Shown: positions 1-8,108 of the stretch, in pieces
Position numbering within the stretch: the stretch's first letter is position 1
How the letters are laid out: the number at the start of each line of letters is the position of its first letter
Origin: Cyanobacteria bacterium UBA2855
GTDB taxonomy: Bacteria; Cyanobacteriota; Vampirovibrionia; Gastranaerophilales; Gastranaerophilaceae
Direction of reading: 5' to 3'
DNA length: 64,000 bases
NCBI GenBank assembly: GCA_002350725.1
Contig: DEFJ01000024.1
Span: 27,900-91,899 of the forward strand
Notes under the pieces: model-generated
Database searches by the model: none
What the model saw: the letters and a program-made list of their open reading frames with translations, nothing else
What the model was told of the DNA's origin: nothing
Position numbers and translations under genes: made by a program

Positions 1-67
1 GCAAAAATTTTTTGCTTTTGGTTATAATATGTGCAGATAAGTTTTCTTAAAATATAAGGTCTTTATT

Positions 68-859
68 ATGAAAATTGATAGTGTACAAAGGAATAATTAT
101 AATCCGAATTTTGGACATTCTTTCAGGGTAAGTATCTGCCTAAAAAGCGAAAACGGACTGGAAGACGTATTTGTCAATCCATATAAAGACAGTAAGCTTT
201 ATAAAACGTTAAATTCCAAAATTGTCGGCTGGCTTAATGAAAAATATCTTGAGCAGCTGCGTAACGTCACAGGAATTACAAGAAAAGTTCAAAAACGCAA
301 GCCGCAAAGCGATATTCATGAAAAGCTGGCGGAAGAATTACAAAAAATTGATAGTGACTATGCAAAATTAGGAATAGTTAGATCGGTATACAGAAGGAAT
401 AAGTTAGGATATATATTAACAGGACCCGATGTGCCAATTGCAGAGAATATAAAAGGGATTAAGCAAATAGGGATTGCAAAAGCCGACCCTACATGGAACA
501 GCCTTGACGCACATGAAAGCTACATTAAAGCTCTTTGCAAAGCCGTAAAAAATAATATACTTGATTACGTTTCATCACATAACGTTCTTTTACGTTCAAA
601 AAATGATAAAGAAATAATGCTTAAAACAATATTTAAAAAAATCGGAGAAAATAAAACGGGTTCACCGATATATGAACTGGAAAGTTATGAATTTCACGAA
701 AACAAAACCTCTCCGATACTAAAACCGGTAAATGCTATGTATAAAGGATTTAAAGAGGGATTATCAGTTGCCGACGAAATAAAACGTACTATAAAATACA
801 AAGTACAACAAATGACAAGACATAATACCAAACAGCCTCAACCAACACTTGTTATTTAA
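68..859 (+). CDS. hypothetical protein with N-terminal NFG motif
   Basis: I do not recognise a family for this 263-residue protein. It has no signal peptide or membrane segment. It is rich in Lys and Asn and looks soluble. Residues 12-16 read NPNFG, an N-terminal Phe-x-Gly-like signature also seen in the next gene (AFRG). The ATG start follows an AAGGT element about 8 nt upstream, and a TATAAT box lies at 23-28, so it may have its own promoter. It is convergent with the following minus-strand gene, separated by about 20 bp. It could be a lineage-specific accessory protein; function is unknown. Confidence 0.6.
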   Translation: MKIDSVQRNNYNPNFGHSFRVSICLKSENGLEDVFVNPYKDSKLYKTLNSKIVGWLNEKYLEQLRNVTGITRKVQKRKPQSDIHEKLAEELQKIDSDYAKLGIVRSVYRRNKLGYILTGPDVPIAENIKGIKQIGIAKADPTWNSLDAHESYIKALCKAVKNNILDYVSSHNVLLRSKNDKEIMLKTIFKKIGENKTGSPIYELESYEFHENKTSPILKPVNAMYKGFKEGLSVADEIKRTIKYKVQQMTRHNTKQPQPTLVI

Positions 860-878
860 TTATCATTGTTTCAATTAA

Positions 879-2306
879 CTAATATTTGCTCTTTTCCAGC
901 ATTATTCCGAGCTGCTCACATATTTTACCAATGTCGACAGTCTTTTTATTTGCTTGTAACTCTAAATCTAGTATTTCTTGTGCCTTTTCAAATTTTTCAG
1001 GATGAATTTTAAATTCTTTCAACATACCTATTATTGCATCGTCAAAATTACCGGAATATAGCTTTCCATCTTTCATATAACACACTATGTTTGAATCTTT
1101 TTTAGCAGCACAATCAATAAGTTTGTCTATAAATTCAATATTTTTAGAATTTGTATTTTTAAGAACTTTACCCATTTTATCCCAATTACCAAATAACATT
1201 TTTGTGCCTTTAAAAAATCCGTCTTCATATTGCGCCGAAAGTATTTTGTCCACAATAGGTAAATTTTCTTCCGTTACATTTGGGATAATATGTTTTATTA
1301 TCTCTTTGCCTTTTGCTTTTTTAACAGAATCAAGTCCATGCAGTTTTTTATACAATGATAAATCCGTATCTTTAATTTGGCTGAGCAGCGAGGTGATATC
1401 TGACGGTGCATACAAATACTCGCCGGTTCCGTCAGCCTTTTTTACATCCAAGAACAATTTGGCACTTTCAGGATTTTTAAATTCTTTAATTTTTTCTACA
1501 AGCATATTCATATCATTAAATTCAAGTTCTGTTAATCCCGAATTTTGTCTTGTAGACATAACTAATTTATAGTATTCAACGTTATCCTTATTTATTTTTT
1601 CCAAACATCTGATTAATTTACCATTGTTATCAATCTCTGCTTTTTGAATAAGCTGTTCTGCTAAAACCTTATTATCAGCATTTATACTGCGCAATACCGG
1701 AATTATTTCTCCGGCATTCCATGTTCGTTCATAACCGCCAATTGCGGATTTTTCAGATTTTTTTGCCAATTGAGCCAAATATTCAATATTATCTTTTGTA
1801 GCCGTTTTTAATAATTCGGTCATATCTTTAAGTGAAAAACGTTTTACATAAGCTATATCTCCGTCACTGAATACTATTGAACGGTCATATTTCATTTTTG
1901 ATAATTGTTTTAGGATTACAAAATTTTCATCACTTAATTCGTTGTTAATAGTAATAATCCCGTTTCTATCATTAAACAATTCACCATTAGGGTCAGTACG
2001 CTTGATAAAATTAAATAATTCGTCACGAATTTCACCGCGTTTCACACCTGACGCGAGTTTTTGAAAATATTTTTCGTAAACTTTTACTCCGCCAAATGTT
2101 GCACCTCCAACGACCGCAGCCGCCGCTGCCAACATGCCGGCAACATTTAGCCAACATTTCTTCTTCGGCTTTTTATTATTTGTTGAAATCTCAACGCTGT
2201 CCGCAGGATAATCAGCACCTCTAAAAGCAATCACCGGAGTGCTGTTTTGCGAGTGCGAAACTATATTATTCGTATTTTGAATATTTGTAACTTTTTCCAT
2301 GAACAC
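879..2306 (-). CDS. hypothetical membrane-anchored protein
   Basis: This 475-residue protein has a disordered, Asn/Ser-rich N-terminus ending in the motif VIAFRG (about residues 25-30). A KKPKKK patch and one hydrophobic, Ala-rich segment (about residues 52-72) follow. The long remainder is helical and Lys/Glu-rich, with repeated NVEYYKL/NIEYLAQL-like stretches that could form helical repeats. The topology suggests one transmembrane anchor with the basic patch inside and a large domain on one side. No enzyme motif is visible. It is divergent from the ABC1-kinase gene at 2446, and the 139-bp spacer probably holds both promoters. Confidence 0.6.
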   Translation of the reverse strand: MFMEKVTNIQNTNNIVSHSQNSTPVIAFRGADYPADSVEISTNNKKPKKKCWLNVAGMLAAAAAVVGGATFGGVKVYEKYFQKLASGVKRGEIRDELFNFIKRTDPNGELFNDRNGIITINNELSDENFVILKQLSKMKYDRSIVFSDGDIAYVKRFSLKDMTELLKTATKDNIEYLAQLAKKSEKSAIGGYERTWNAGEIIPVLRSINADNKVLAEQLIQKAEIDNNGKLIRCLEKINKDNVEYYKLVMSTRQNSGLTELEFNDMNMLVEKIKEFKNPESAKLFLDVKKADGTGEYLYAPSDITSLLSQIKDTDLSLYKKLHGLDSVKKAKGKEIIKHIIPNVTEENLPIVDKILSAQYEDGFFKGTKMLFGNWDKMGKVLKNTNSKNIEFIDKLIDCAAKKDSNIVCYMKDGKLYSGNFDDAIIGMLKEFKIHPEKFEKAQEILDLELQANKKTVDIGKICEQLGIMLEKSKY

Positions 2307-2445
2307 TGACCTATATTTAGATTAAAATTCAAAGTTTATAAAAATTGCGTATTATTTTTATTTATATTTAATAAATCTTAAAATAAGAATTTTTCATGGG
2401 CAATTTTTCCAATTCCATAATTTTATAAACAATATAGGGGAAAAT

Positions 2446-5007
2446 ATGTCCGAAAAAATTTCAGATATAAAAATTCTAAATAATAAAACAGATATTGAAA
2501 CAGATAAGCGTAGAAAGCATAAATCTGCTTCATATACCCCTTCCGTGAATTTAGACGAAGAGATTAAAGATTTATACATTTCATCCAAAAAGCAACGAGG
2601 GTTCGTTGCACATCTATATGACTTTTTAGGCAAGACATTTTCATTAGGGATATCCGATAAAAAGGTACTAAAAAAACTTGAGAAATTTGAAAATGGAAAA
2701 ATATCAAAAGAGGACACAAAAGCATACATTGAGCGTTATCGAAATGCAAACGCAAACTCATCCGAAATCACAATTGATACTCTTGCGACATTATCAGCAA
2801 TGGGCATCGGATTTTTCACAAAAAGGGCAAAGACACTGACAAAAGTCTTTACTCCTAAATATCAATCTGCTGCAACGGCAATCAGCGCAGCAGCCGCAAT
2901 TATAACAGGTATCGCCGTTAAATCAGGTCTAAAAAGCATTGATAATCTTGGAAAAGATAAAGAAATACGAAAAAATGAACACAACGCAAAAACAAATATC
3001 GTGTCAGGCTCTTTAGACGGGGTATCGGGTATACTATCAGCAGCAAGTCCGATGTTAATACCTGCCGGTATTGCGCTTAACGCTTTTGCAAGATACGTTA
3101 CGGACAAAAAAGATGATGAAACCCTTCCGTCAATCGGCGACTTTTTAGAAAAACAAAAAGATACTGTCGGAATTGGTTTATTGGGTGTTGCCGGAGTTAC
3201 TGCAGCAGCAGCTAAAGGGCATTTGAATATATCAAAAATAAGCGAAGCAATTAAAAATGCAAAGCTTAACAAAACTCACGTTATAAATTACCGTCCGCCG
3301 GCAGGTCAGTTGACAGAATTCCAACAACTGGCTCGTGATATCGGATATGACTTAAGCGTTGTTCTCAACGGCGAAAAATTTGACCCGTCAGGAATTGCAA
3401 AACTTGATGAAGACTTTCTGAAAATTTTATTGGAAAAAGGTCAAAACGGAAATATTGAAGGTAAACTCCGAAAAATAGAACAGGAAAATATTTTCTTACC
3501 AAAATATTTGCAAACAGTAATTGACATTCCTGATGATAAACAATTGAAATTAATAAAACAAATTGACGAATTAATTGTTGCACATACTGAGCGTAAAGCC
3601 GCAGGATTTTGGGGTAACGGCAGAAAAGGAGATTTTTCTTTCAAAAATCACGGAATAGACGAATCCCTTGATAAACTTGATGAAAAAGGCATGGATATAA
3701 ACGGTTTTAAAGATTTGCAAGAAATCATTAAGCGTATCAAAAGTAAATGCCCGACTTCCAGAACCATTAATCAAGCTCAAGAAATGGTTGACAAGGAATA
3801 TGCAGGGCAATATAAAATTACAAAACTGCTGGGCGTTGGTTCCATCGCAGAATCTTACCTTGCAAAAGATAAAAATGGCAAAGAAGTAGTTATAAAACTG
3901 GTAAAACAACATTTCTTAGATACGGATAAAATTGCGGCTGACAAAGCAAAAGTTATGCAAAAAGTCGAAGAACGTGCAAAACCTGACTACTCTTGGTTCA
4001 CTTCAAAACAAACTATTCATTCTAACGAAAGAAAAGAATATGACATAAATCAATTAAACAATATGTACAAAGTTTGGGGTAACGAGATTAATCTCTCGGA
4101 AGAAGCATTATCTGCTGCTCAAATCGGAGAACAAGCTTCAAAATTCAGCCCTGTCGGTGTAATTGATTCTAAAGCATCAATATTTATCATGGAAAAAGCC
4201 AAAGGTATACAATTGGATAGTGACAAATTTGTTGAAGAATGGAAAAAAGCTAATCTGACAGAACAGGATTTCAAAAACTTTGTTGAAAATTATGTACAAG
4301 TATATTGTGAACAACTGTTCTCCCTACCGAAAAAAGGTATGAAAGTTGTACAATCCGACCCTCACGGCGGTAATATTCTCGTCGATATTTCTCAAATAAA
4401 AAATCTTAAATCAGGTTCAAAACCAATTACTATAATTGACTATGGTAATACGACCAAAACCGAACAAACTCAAGCTATAAAAAATCTGTTTAATCACATA
4501 GATTACCTGATAGGAAATACTGATATGATAGCAGAAGCAATGCTTGAGGGTGCAAAATTCGGCAAAAACGACCCTAAAGCTATAAAGAAGGAACTTTCAA
4601 AAGCATTAAAATATGAAATATACAACCCTGATACAAAAATAGATGTAGATAATCCGGTAAAAATATTCTCAACAGTTAACAGTTTTTGTTTGAATTTTAT
4701 GCAAAAGAAAAATATTATTCCGAACGCCTCTCATATTAACCAAATGAAGGCAGAAGAAACATATATTATATCAAATCTCGGATGCTTGAAAAACGTTGCA
4801 GATGCCTGTGGTTATGATATCGGAAAAGCTATAGACCGTGATGTAATAATAAAACAGCTTGTTAACGAAATGGCATCCGCAACTCAAGATGCGACTCAAA
4901 TTGCACCTAAGTTAACCGCACAGGAAATTATGAAACGGTATAATTTCTTTGCTAATAACTCGGAAGATGCCCTCAGTTGTCTTGGTATTAATTTCAATAT
5001 TGTATAG
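2446..5007 (+). CDS. ABC1/AarF (UbiB-like) kinase-domain protein
   Basis: The 853-residue protein carries an ABC1/UbiB-type atypical kinase domain in its C-terminal half. A glycine-poor nucleotide loop (LLGVGSIAESYLAKD) is followed by the VAIK-type lysine in KEVVIKLVK. The catalytic loop reads QSDPHGGNILVDI and the metal-binding motif IDYGNTTKT. These match the family signatures (HxDxHPGN and DFG-like). The N-terminal ~300 residues are unlike UbiB and contain Ala/Ile-rich hydrophobic stretches that may be membrane-associated. At 853 residues it is much longer than the usual ~550. The family acts in quinone/lipid metabolism in other bacteria; the substrate here is unknown. A GGGG-containing ribosome site precedes the ATG. 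Confidence 0.8.
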   Translation: MSEKISDIKILNNKTDIETDKRRKHKSASYTPSVNLDEEIKDLYISSKKQRGFVAHLYDFLGKTFSLGISDKKVLKKLEKFENGKISKEDTKAYIERYRNANANSSEITIDTLATLSAMGIGFFTKRAKTLTKVFTPKYQSAATAISAAAAIITGIAVKSGLKSIDNLGKDKEIRKNEHNAKTNIVSGSLDGVSGILSAASPMLIPAGIALNAFARYVTDKKDDETLPSIGDFLEKQKDTVGIGLLGVAGVTAAAAKGHLNISKISEAIKNAKLNKTHVINYRPPAGQLTEFQQLARDIGYDLSVVLNGEKFDPSGIAKLDEDFLKILLEKGQNGNIEGKLRKIEQENIFLPKYLQTVIDIPDDKQLKLIKQIDELIVAHTERKAAGFWGNGRKGDFSFKNHGIDESLDKLDEKGMDINGFKDLQEIIKRIKSKCPTSRTINQAQEMVDKEYAGQYKITKLLGVGSIAESYLAKDKNGKEVVIKLVKQHFLDTDKIAADKAKVMQKVEERAKPDYSWFTSKQTIHSNERKEYDINQLNNMYKVWGNEINLSEEALSAAQIGEQASKFSPVGVIDSKASIFIMEKAKGIQLDSDKFVEEWKKANLTEQDFKNFVENYVQVYCEQLFSLPKKGMKVVQSDPHGGNILVDISQIKNLKSGSKPITIIDYGNTTKTEQTQAIKNLFNHIDYLIGNTDMIAEAMLEGAKFGKNDPKAIKKELSKALKYEIYNPDTKIDVDNPVKIFSTVNSFCLNFMQKKNIIPNASHINQMKAEETYIISNLGCLKNVADACGYDIGKAIDRDVIIKQLVNEMASATQDATQIAPKLTAQEIMKRYNFFANNSEDALSCLGINFNIV

Positions 5008-5021
5008 TAATACGTGCTAAG

Positions 5022-5789
5022 TTATTTTTCGGAAGCAACAACATTTACCCCGTAACCAAATGTCGCAAAATCATACTTAATCGGATCATCAGGATTGAAT
5101 TTTTTAAGATTTTCCGTTAATTCTATAACAGCTTTAAAATCATTAGAATTTCGTTTTAGCAAACCCATTTCTCTGGAAACTCTTGCTACATGCACATCCA
5201 GCGGAATAAGCAGCTCTGATTGGGGTATAAAATCCCAAATTCCAAAATCTACAGGCGGCTTTCTTACCATCCATCTTAAAAACATATTCATTCTTTTCAT
5301 TGCCCCGCCATTATCAGGATTAGGAATCATAAAGTAAAAACCCTGTTTAGCATTGTTTCCTACTTTAGAATAAAAATAATCAGTTATAATTTTAAAAAAT
5401 TTTATATCCGTCAGCGTACCGGTTTGTTTGTATGCATAACTAAAAAGCGCCGAAAGTCCGCCATCCTGAGCATACAAAATATTCATAATTTTAAAAATCT
5501 CATTAAAATCCTCAGGCTTTCCAAAACGATAGTTAAAATCTCTAATCATCCCCTCTTCATAATTTAGTACAAAATTTAGAGGTTTGTTATTGGCAATATT
5601 AAAAAGCTGTTCAAGTTTTTTTATAAAGACTTTTCTTGAACCATATGCAATTAAAGAAGATATAAATCCTGAGATTTCAATATCTGCTTTATCTTTAAAC
5701 TTGTGCGGAAATTGAATAGGATCAGAAGATATAAATTCAGGTTTTTCATATTTTTCAGCTAATTTATCAATTTCAATTTTGGTAATCAT
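5022..5789 (-). CDS. TIGR02757 family protein (DUF2400)
   Basis: This 255-residue protein matches the TIGR02757/DUF2400 family. Characteristic segments include an N-terminal LAEKYEKPEFISSDPIQFPH, then SSLIAYGSRK, RWMVRKPPVDFGIWDFIP and LLIPLDVHVARV. The family is widespread in Bacteroidota and related lineages and its biochemical role is unknown. Its fold is likely helix-hairpin-helix-like, related to DNA glycosylases (family knowledge, moderate certainty). The start codon lies 7 nt after a TATAAT box (5797-5802, minus strand), so the mRNA may be nearly leaderless. The gene is convergent with the ABC1-kinase gene. Confidence 0.8.
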   Translation of the reverse strand: MITKIEIDKLAEKYEKPEFISSDPIQFPHKFKDKADIEISGFISSLIAYGSRKVFIKKLEQLFNIANNKPLNFVLNYEEGMIRDFNYRFGKPEDFNEIFKIMNILYAQDGGLSALFSYAYKQTGTLTDIKFFKIITDYFYSKVGNNAKQGFYFMIPNPDNGGAMKRMNMFLRWMVRKPPVDFGIWDFIPQSELLIPLDVHVARVSREMGLLKRNSNDFKAVIELTENLKKFNPDDPIKYDFATFGYGVNVVASEK

Positions 5790-5852
5790 ACCTGAAATTA
5801 TACACTATTATTGGAATTTTTTACAAAACTTAATATGAAATCAATTACATGT

Positions 5853-5933
5853 AAAACCATGTGCCACGCATGATTTCATGGTTTAAATCAGCTAAAACCA
5901 TGACAGAGAGCATGATTTAACATGTATTATAAT
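5853..5933 (+). promoter_or_regulatory. paired direct repeats upstream of a TATAAT box
   Basis: Two similar sites sit at 5853-5876 and 5894-5918. Both begin AAAACCATG and end GCATGATTT. They are spaced 41 bp apart, about four helical turns. A TATAAT box follows at 5928-5933, with no good -35 element in the usual place. This layout suggests an activator- or repressor-controlled promoter for the downstream plus-strand genes (the Cys-rich protein and perhaps raiA). The regulator is not known. Confidence 0.5.
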
Positions 5934-5939
5934 GCCTAT

Positions 5940-6139
5940 AGACCTTACAGTTAGTGCTTTTACAGATACTTTACAAATGTTAACAAACACATGTACAGCT
6001 ATTGAAAAATTTTAAACCTTTACATATCATAAAAATATGAACAGGGCATGGTGCTCAAGGGGGATAGGTTTCAGGCAGAATTTTCTGCGTGATGTCTTAT
6101 GCAATGAGAGTGAACTTTAATAACTTGGAGATTGGATAA
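5940..6139 (+). other. long untranslated leader of the Cys-rich protein gene
   Basis: About 200 nt lie between the predicted transcription start (~5940) and the TTG start at 6140. The leader has short inverted repeats, for example GCAGAA/TTCTGC around 6075-6088, and a purine-rich patch AAGGGGGATAGG near 6058-6068. It may be a structured regulatory leader, but I cannot match it to a known riboswitch or RNA class. Confidence 0.3.
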
Positions 6140-6373
6140 TTGTTTAGAAGTAGGGATATGGGCAGAGCAGTTGCAGTAAGAAGATGGACAGCTACTGCGT
6201 TAGATTGTTATAAAAGAGGTTGCAACTGTGAAGGTTGCTATTATAAAGATTTCTTTAGTGAATCTTCTCAAAAATGTCAAATGAAAGCATCTGTATTGGA
6301 GCTAGTTAGAGTAATAGGAACTCCAAACGTAGAATTACAACAATTTTTGACAGAAGAAGAGGAAGAAGCTTAA
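6140..6373 (+). CDS. small cysteine-rich protein
   Basis: A 77-residue protein with four clustered cysteines in the pattern C-x5-C-x-C-x2-C (CYKRGCNCEGC), plus a further Cys in SSQKCQM. It could bind zinc or an iron-sulfur cluster. The C-terminal half, ASVLELVRVIGTPN, is predicted helical. It starts with TTG at 6140, chosen because CTTGGAG lies 9 nt upstream; an in-frame ATG at 6159 is the alternative. I associate similar short proteins with low-GC gut bacteria but know no function. It precedes raiA, with a 164-bp spacer between them. Confidence 0.65.
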   Translation: MFRSRDMGRAVAVRRWTATALDCYKRGCNCEGCYYKDFFSESSQKCQMKASVLELVRVIGTPNVELQQFLTEEEEEA

Positions 6374-6537
6374 GTTTTTGTTTTGGTATAAAAATTTAAG
6401 AGGATATTTGTGCGTACATGCATGAGTATTCGCTTAATTTGTTTTGAATATTTTAATACACCATATAATTTACCCCTTTAAAAAAATAAATAGTTATGTT
6501 ATACTGTATAGGCAGTATTTTAAACACGGAGGTATAA

Positions 6538-6897
6538 ATGCACATTCACGTTAACGGTAGAAACATTGAAATTACTGATGCTATTAAAGCTTACGTAAAA
6601 GAAAAAATCGGTAAAGTAGCAAACCACTATGATCAAATTCAGGCAATTGACGTTGTTTTGTCTGTTATCAAAAACCCGTCAGCATCCGGAAAGCATGTTG
6701 CAGAAGTAAGCTGCAAAATGAATACAGGTGTTGTAAGATGTGAAGAAGCTGCTGAATCTATGTACGCAAGTATTGATTTACTTGCAGATAAGTTGAGCAG
6801 ACAGGTTAACAAATTCAAAAACAAATCTTTGGGTTCTGACAAAACATCAATCAGAACAGACGTAGCCGAAGAGGAAGTTTCTGCGGTAGAAGAATAA
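6538..6897 (+). CDS. raiA: ribosome hibernation factor RaiA/HPF (short form)
   Basis: The 119-residue protein begins MHIHVNGRNIEITDAIKAYV, the hallmark of the RaiA/HPF S30AE domain. It continues with the family's alternating beta strands (VVLSVIKNPSASGKHVAEVSC) and the helix SMYASIDLLADKLSRQV. The family binds the 30S A/P sites and silences ribosomes in stationary phase. At ~119 residues it lacks the C-terminal dimerisation domain of long HPF, so it should act like a short HPF/YfiA. A GGAGGT ribosome site precedes the ATG, and a TATACT box lies about 35 nt upstream. The next gene starts at the base after its stop codon, so the two are co-transcribed. Confidence 0.92.
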   Translation: MHIHVNGRNIEITDAIKAYVKEKIGKVANHYDQIQAIDVVLSVIKNPSASGKHVAEVSCKMNTGVVRCEEAAESMYASIDLLADKLSRQVNKFKNKSLGSDKTSIRTDVAEEEVSAVEE

Positions 6898-7683
6898 ATG
6901 ATTAACGGGAAGAAAGTTATCGTAATAATGCCGGCATATAATGCGGCAAAGACCTTAAGACAGACTTATGACGAAATATATAAAGATTTTGTTGACGAAG
7001 TTATTCTTGTAGATGACAACTCTCAAGACGAAACAAGAGAAATAGCAAAAGAATTAGGTATTAAAACCATAGTTCATAAGCAAAATAAAGGGTACGGCGG
7101 TAACCAAAAATCCTGTTATAAAGCGGCATTGAAATCCGGGGCAGACATTGTTGTAATGCTGCATCCGGATTATCAATATACACCAAAATTAATTCCGGCA
7201 ATAGTATCTATGATGGCATTTGAGGAATATGATGCGGTTTTAGCATCAAGAATGCTTGGAAATTCTGCATTAAAGGGTGGTATGCCATTATACAAATTTT
7301 GGGCAAACAAGTTTTTAACTGCATTTGAGAATATTTTCACATCACAAAAATTATCCGAATATCACACCGGATTTAGAGGATTTACTTCAAATGTTTTAAA
7401 AGAATTACCACTTGCAAGTTGCAACGATGATTTTATTTTTGATAATGAAATAATTGCTCTAATGTTTTATAACGATTACAATATAGGAGAAATATCTTGC
7501 CCAACAAAATATTTTAAGGAAGCATCATCAATAAACTTTTTCCGTTCTTGCAAGTATGGTTTTGGAGTTTTATGGGTAAGCATATTATACAGATTAGCAA
7601 AAATGGGATTACGATTTGGAATTTTCAAATCAAATGCAAAAAAATTAGATTTTAATTCTGATATAGAATACTATTTCAAATAA
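6898..7683 (+). CDS. family 2 glycosyltransferase
   Basis: This 261-residue protein is a GT-A fold, GT2-type glycosyltransferase. It shows VIVIMPAYNAAKTL, then VILVDDNSQDET with the nucleotide-binding Asp pair, HKQNKGYGGNQKSCY, and the metal/substrate motif VVMLHPDYQYTP. The C-terminus ends without clear membrane helices. The best general match is the DPM1/DPG-synthase-like branch that moves sugars to polyprenyl phosphate or to cell-surface glycans; the acceptor is not predictable. Its ATG directly follows the raiA stop codon, an unusual but tight coupling. Confidence 0.85.
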   Translation: MINGKKVIVIMPAYNAAKTLRQTYDEIYKDFVDEVILVDDNSQDETREIAKELGIKTIVHKQNKGYGGNQKSCYKAALKSGADIVVMLHPDYQYTPKLIPAIVSMMAFEEYDAVLASRMLGNSALKGGMPLYKFWANKFLTAFENIFTSQKLSEYHTGFRGFTSNVLKELPLASCNDDFIFDNEIIALMFYNDYNIGEISCPTKYFKEASSINFFRSCKYGFGVLWVSILYRLAKMGLRFGIFKSNAKKLDFNSDIEYYFK

Positions 7684-7748
7684 TATTTGTATTCTTCTGA
7701 TAATGTTTTTTATTTACTTATGACATTTTTTCGTTTAGCCTCGCTACC

Positions 7749-7964
7749 GTTTTCTTCGAAAACACGCTCGGCGTATCAAGCGCCGTGCGTTGTTTTAGCA
7801 CGGTATAAAGATTTTTTATTTTGCATAAGCAAAATAAAAAACGGTGCGCAGCACAATTGCTTTTCAAGCAATTATTTCAATGCCAAAGGCATTGATGTAA
7901 AACAGCTTGTTTCCTTTTCTTTGATTCGTTTCTTTTCCTTTGCACAGCAACAAAGGAAAAGAAA
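7749..7964. repeat. chain of consecutive perfect short hairpins
   Basis: This non-coding segment is almost entirely made of back-to-back inverted repeats. Stems are at 7749-7763 (6 bp), 7769-7785 (5 bp), 7783-7803 (6 bp), 7812-7841 (13 bp, 4-nt loop), 7844-7854 (4 bp) and 7855-7873 (8 bp, 3-nt loop). They continue at 7877-7895 (8 bp, 3-nt loop), 7900-7912 (5 bp) and 7929-7964 (14 bp, 8-nt loop). The open reading frame that crosses it has no protein-like features. It could be a mobile palindromic element or a structured RNA. Confidence 0.6.
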
Positions 7965-7983
7965 TGAACAATTACACATAAAA

Positions 7984-8012
7984 AACACTATCAGTAGTTA
8001 GTGTTGTGTTTT
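7984..8012 (+). terminator. rho-independent-like terminator
   Basis: The stem AACACTA (7984-7990) and TAGTGTT (7999-8005) is preceded by an A-run and followed by GTGTTTTTTA. It would end transcription from raiA and the glycosyltransferase and separate them from the symporter gene. Confidence 0.5.
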
Positions 8013-8108
8013 TTATGGTAAAAATTTGTTTACATTGTTTTTATGAGATTTTTGTTTTTGCTAAAATATTTTGTAGATTTTAAATACGTAAACCCGAAAG
8101 GAAACTAA

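Noticed and set aside
1087..1572. Plus-strand frame inside the 879-2306 gene
   Set aside because: No start signal, and Leu/Ser/Phe-rich as expected for the antisense of a Lys/Glu-rich protein.
2394..2729. Minus-strand frame over the start of the ABC1-kinase gene
   Set aside because: Antisense shadow of the coding frame, with no ribosome site or family match.
5940..6139. SRP RNA, 6S RNA or a raiA-type RNA motif in the leader
   Set aside because: I could not match the conserved loops of any of these; only short local hairpins are visible.
7687..8001. Plus-strand reading frame of 104 codons across the hairpin chain
   Set aside because: Its composition follows the inverted repeats, there is no ribosome site, and the peptide has no protein-like pattern.
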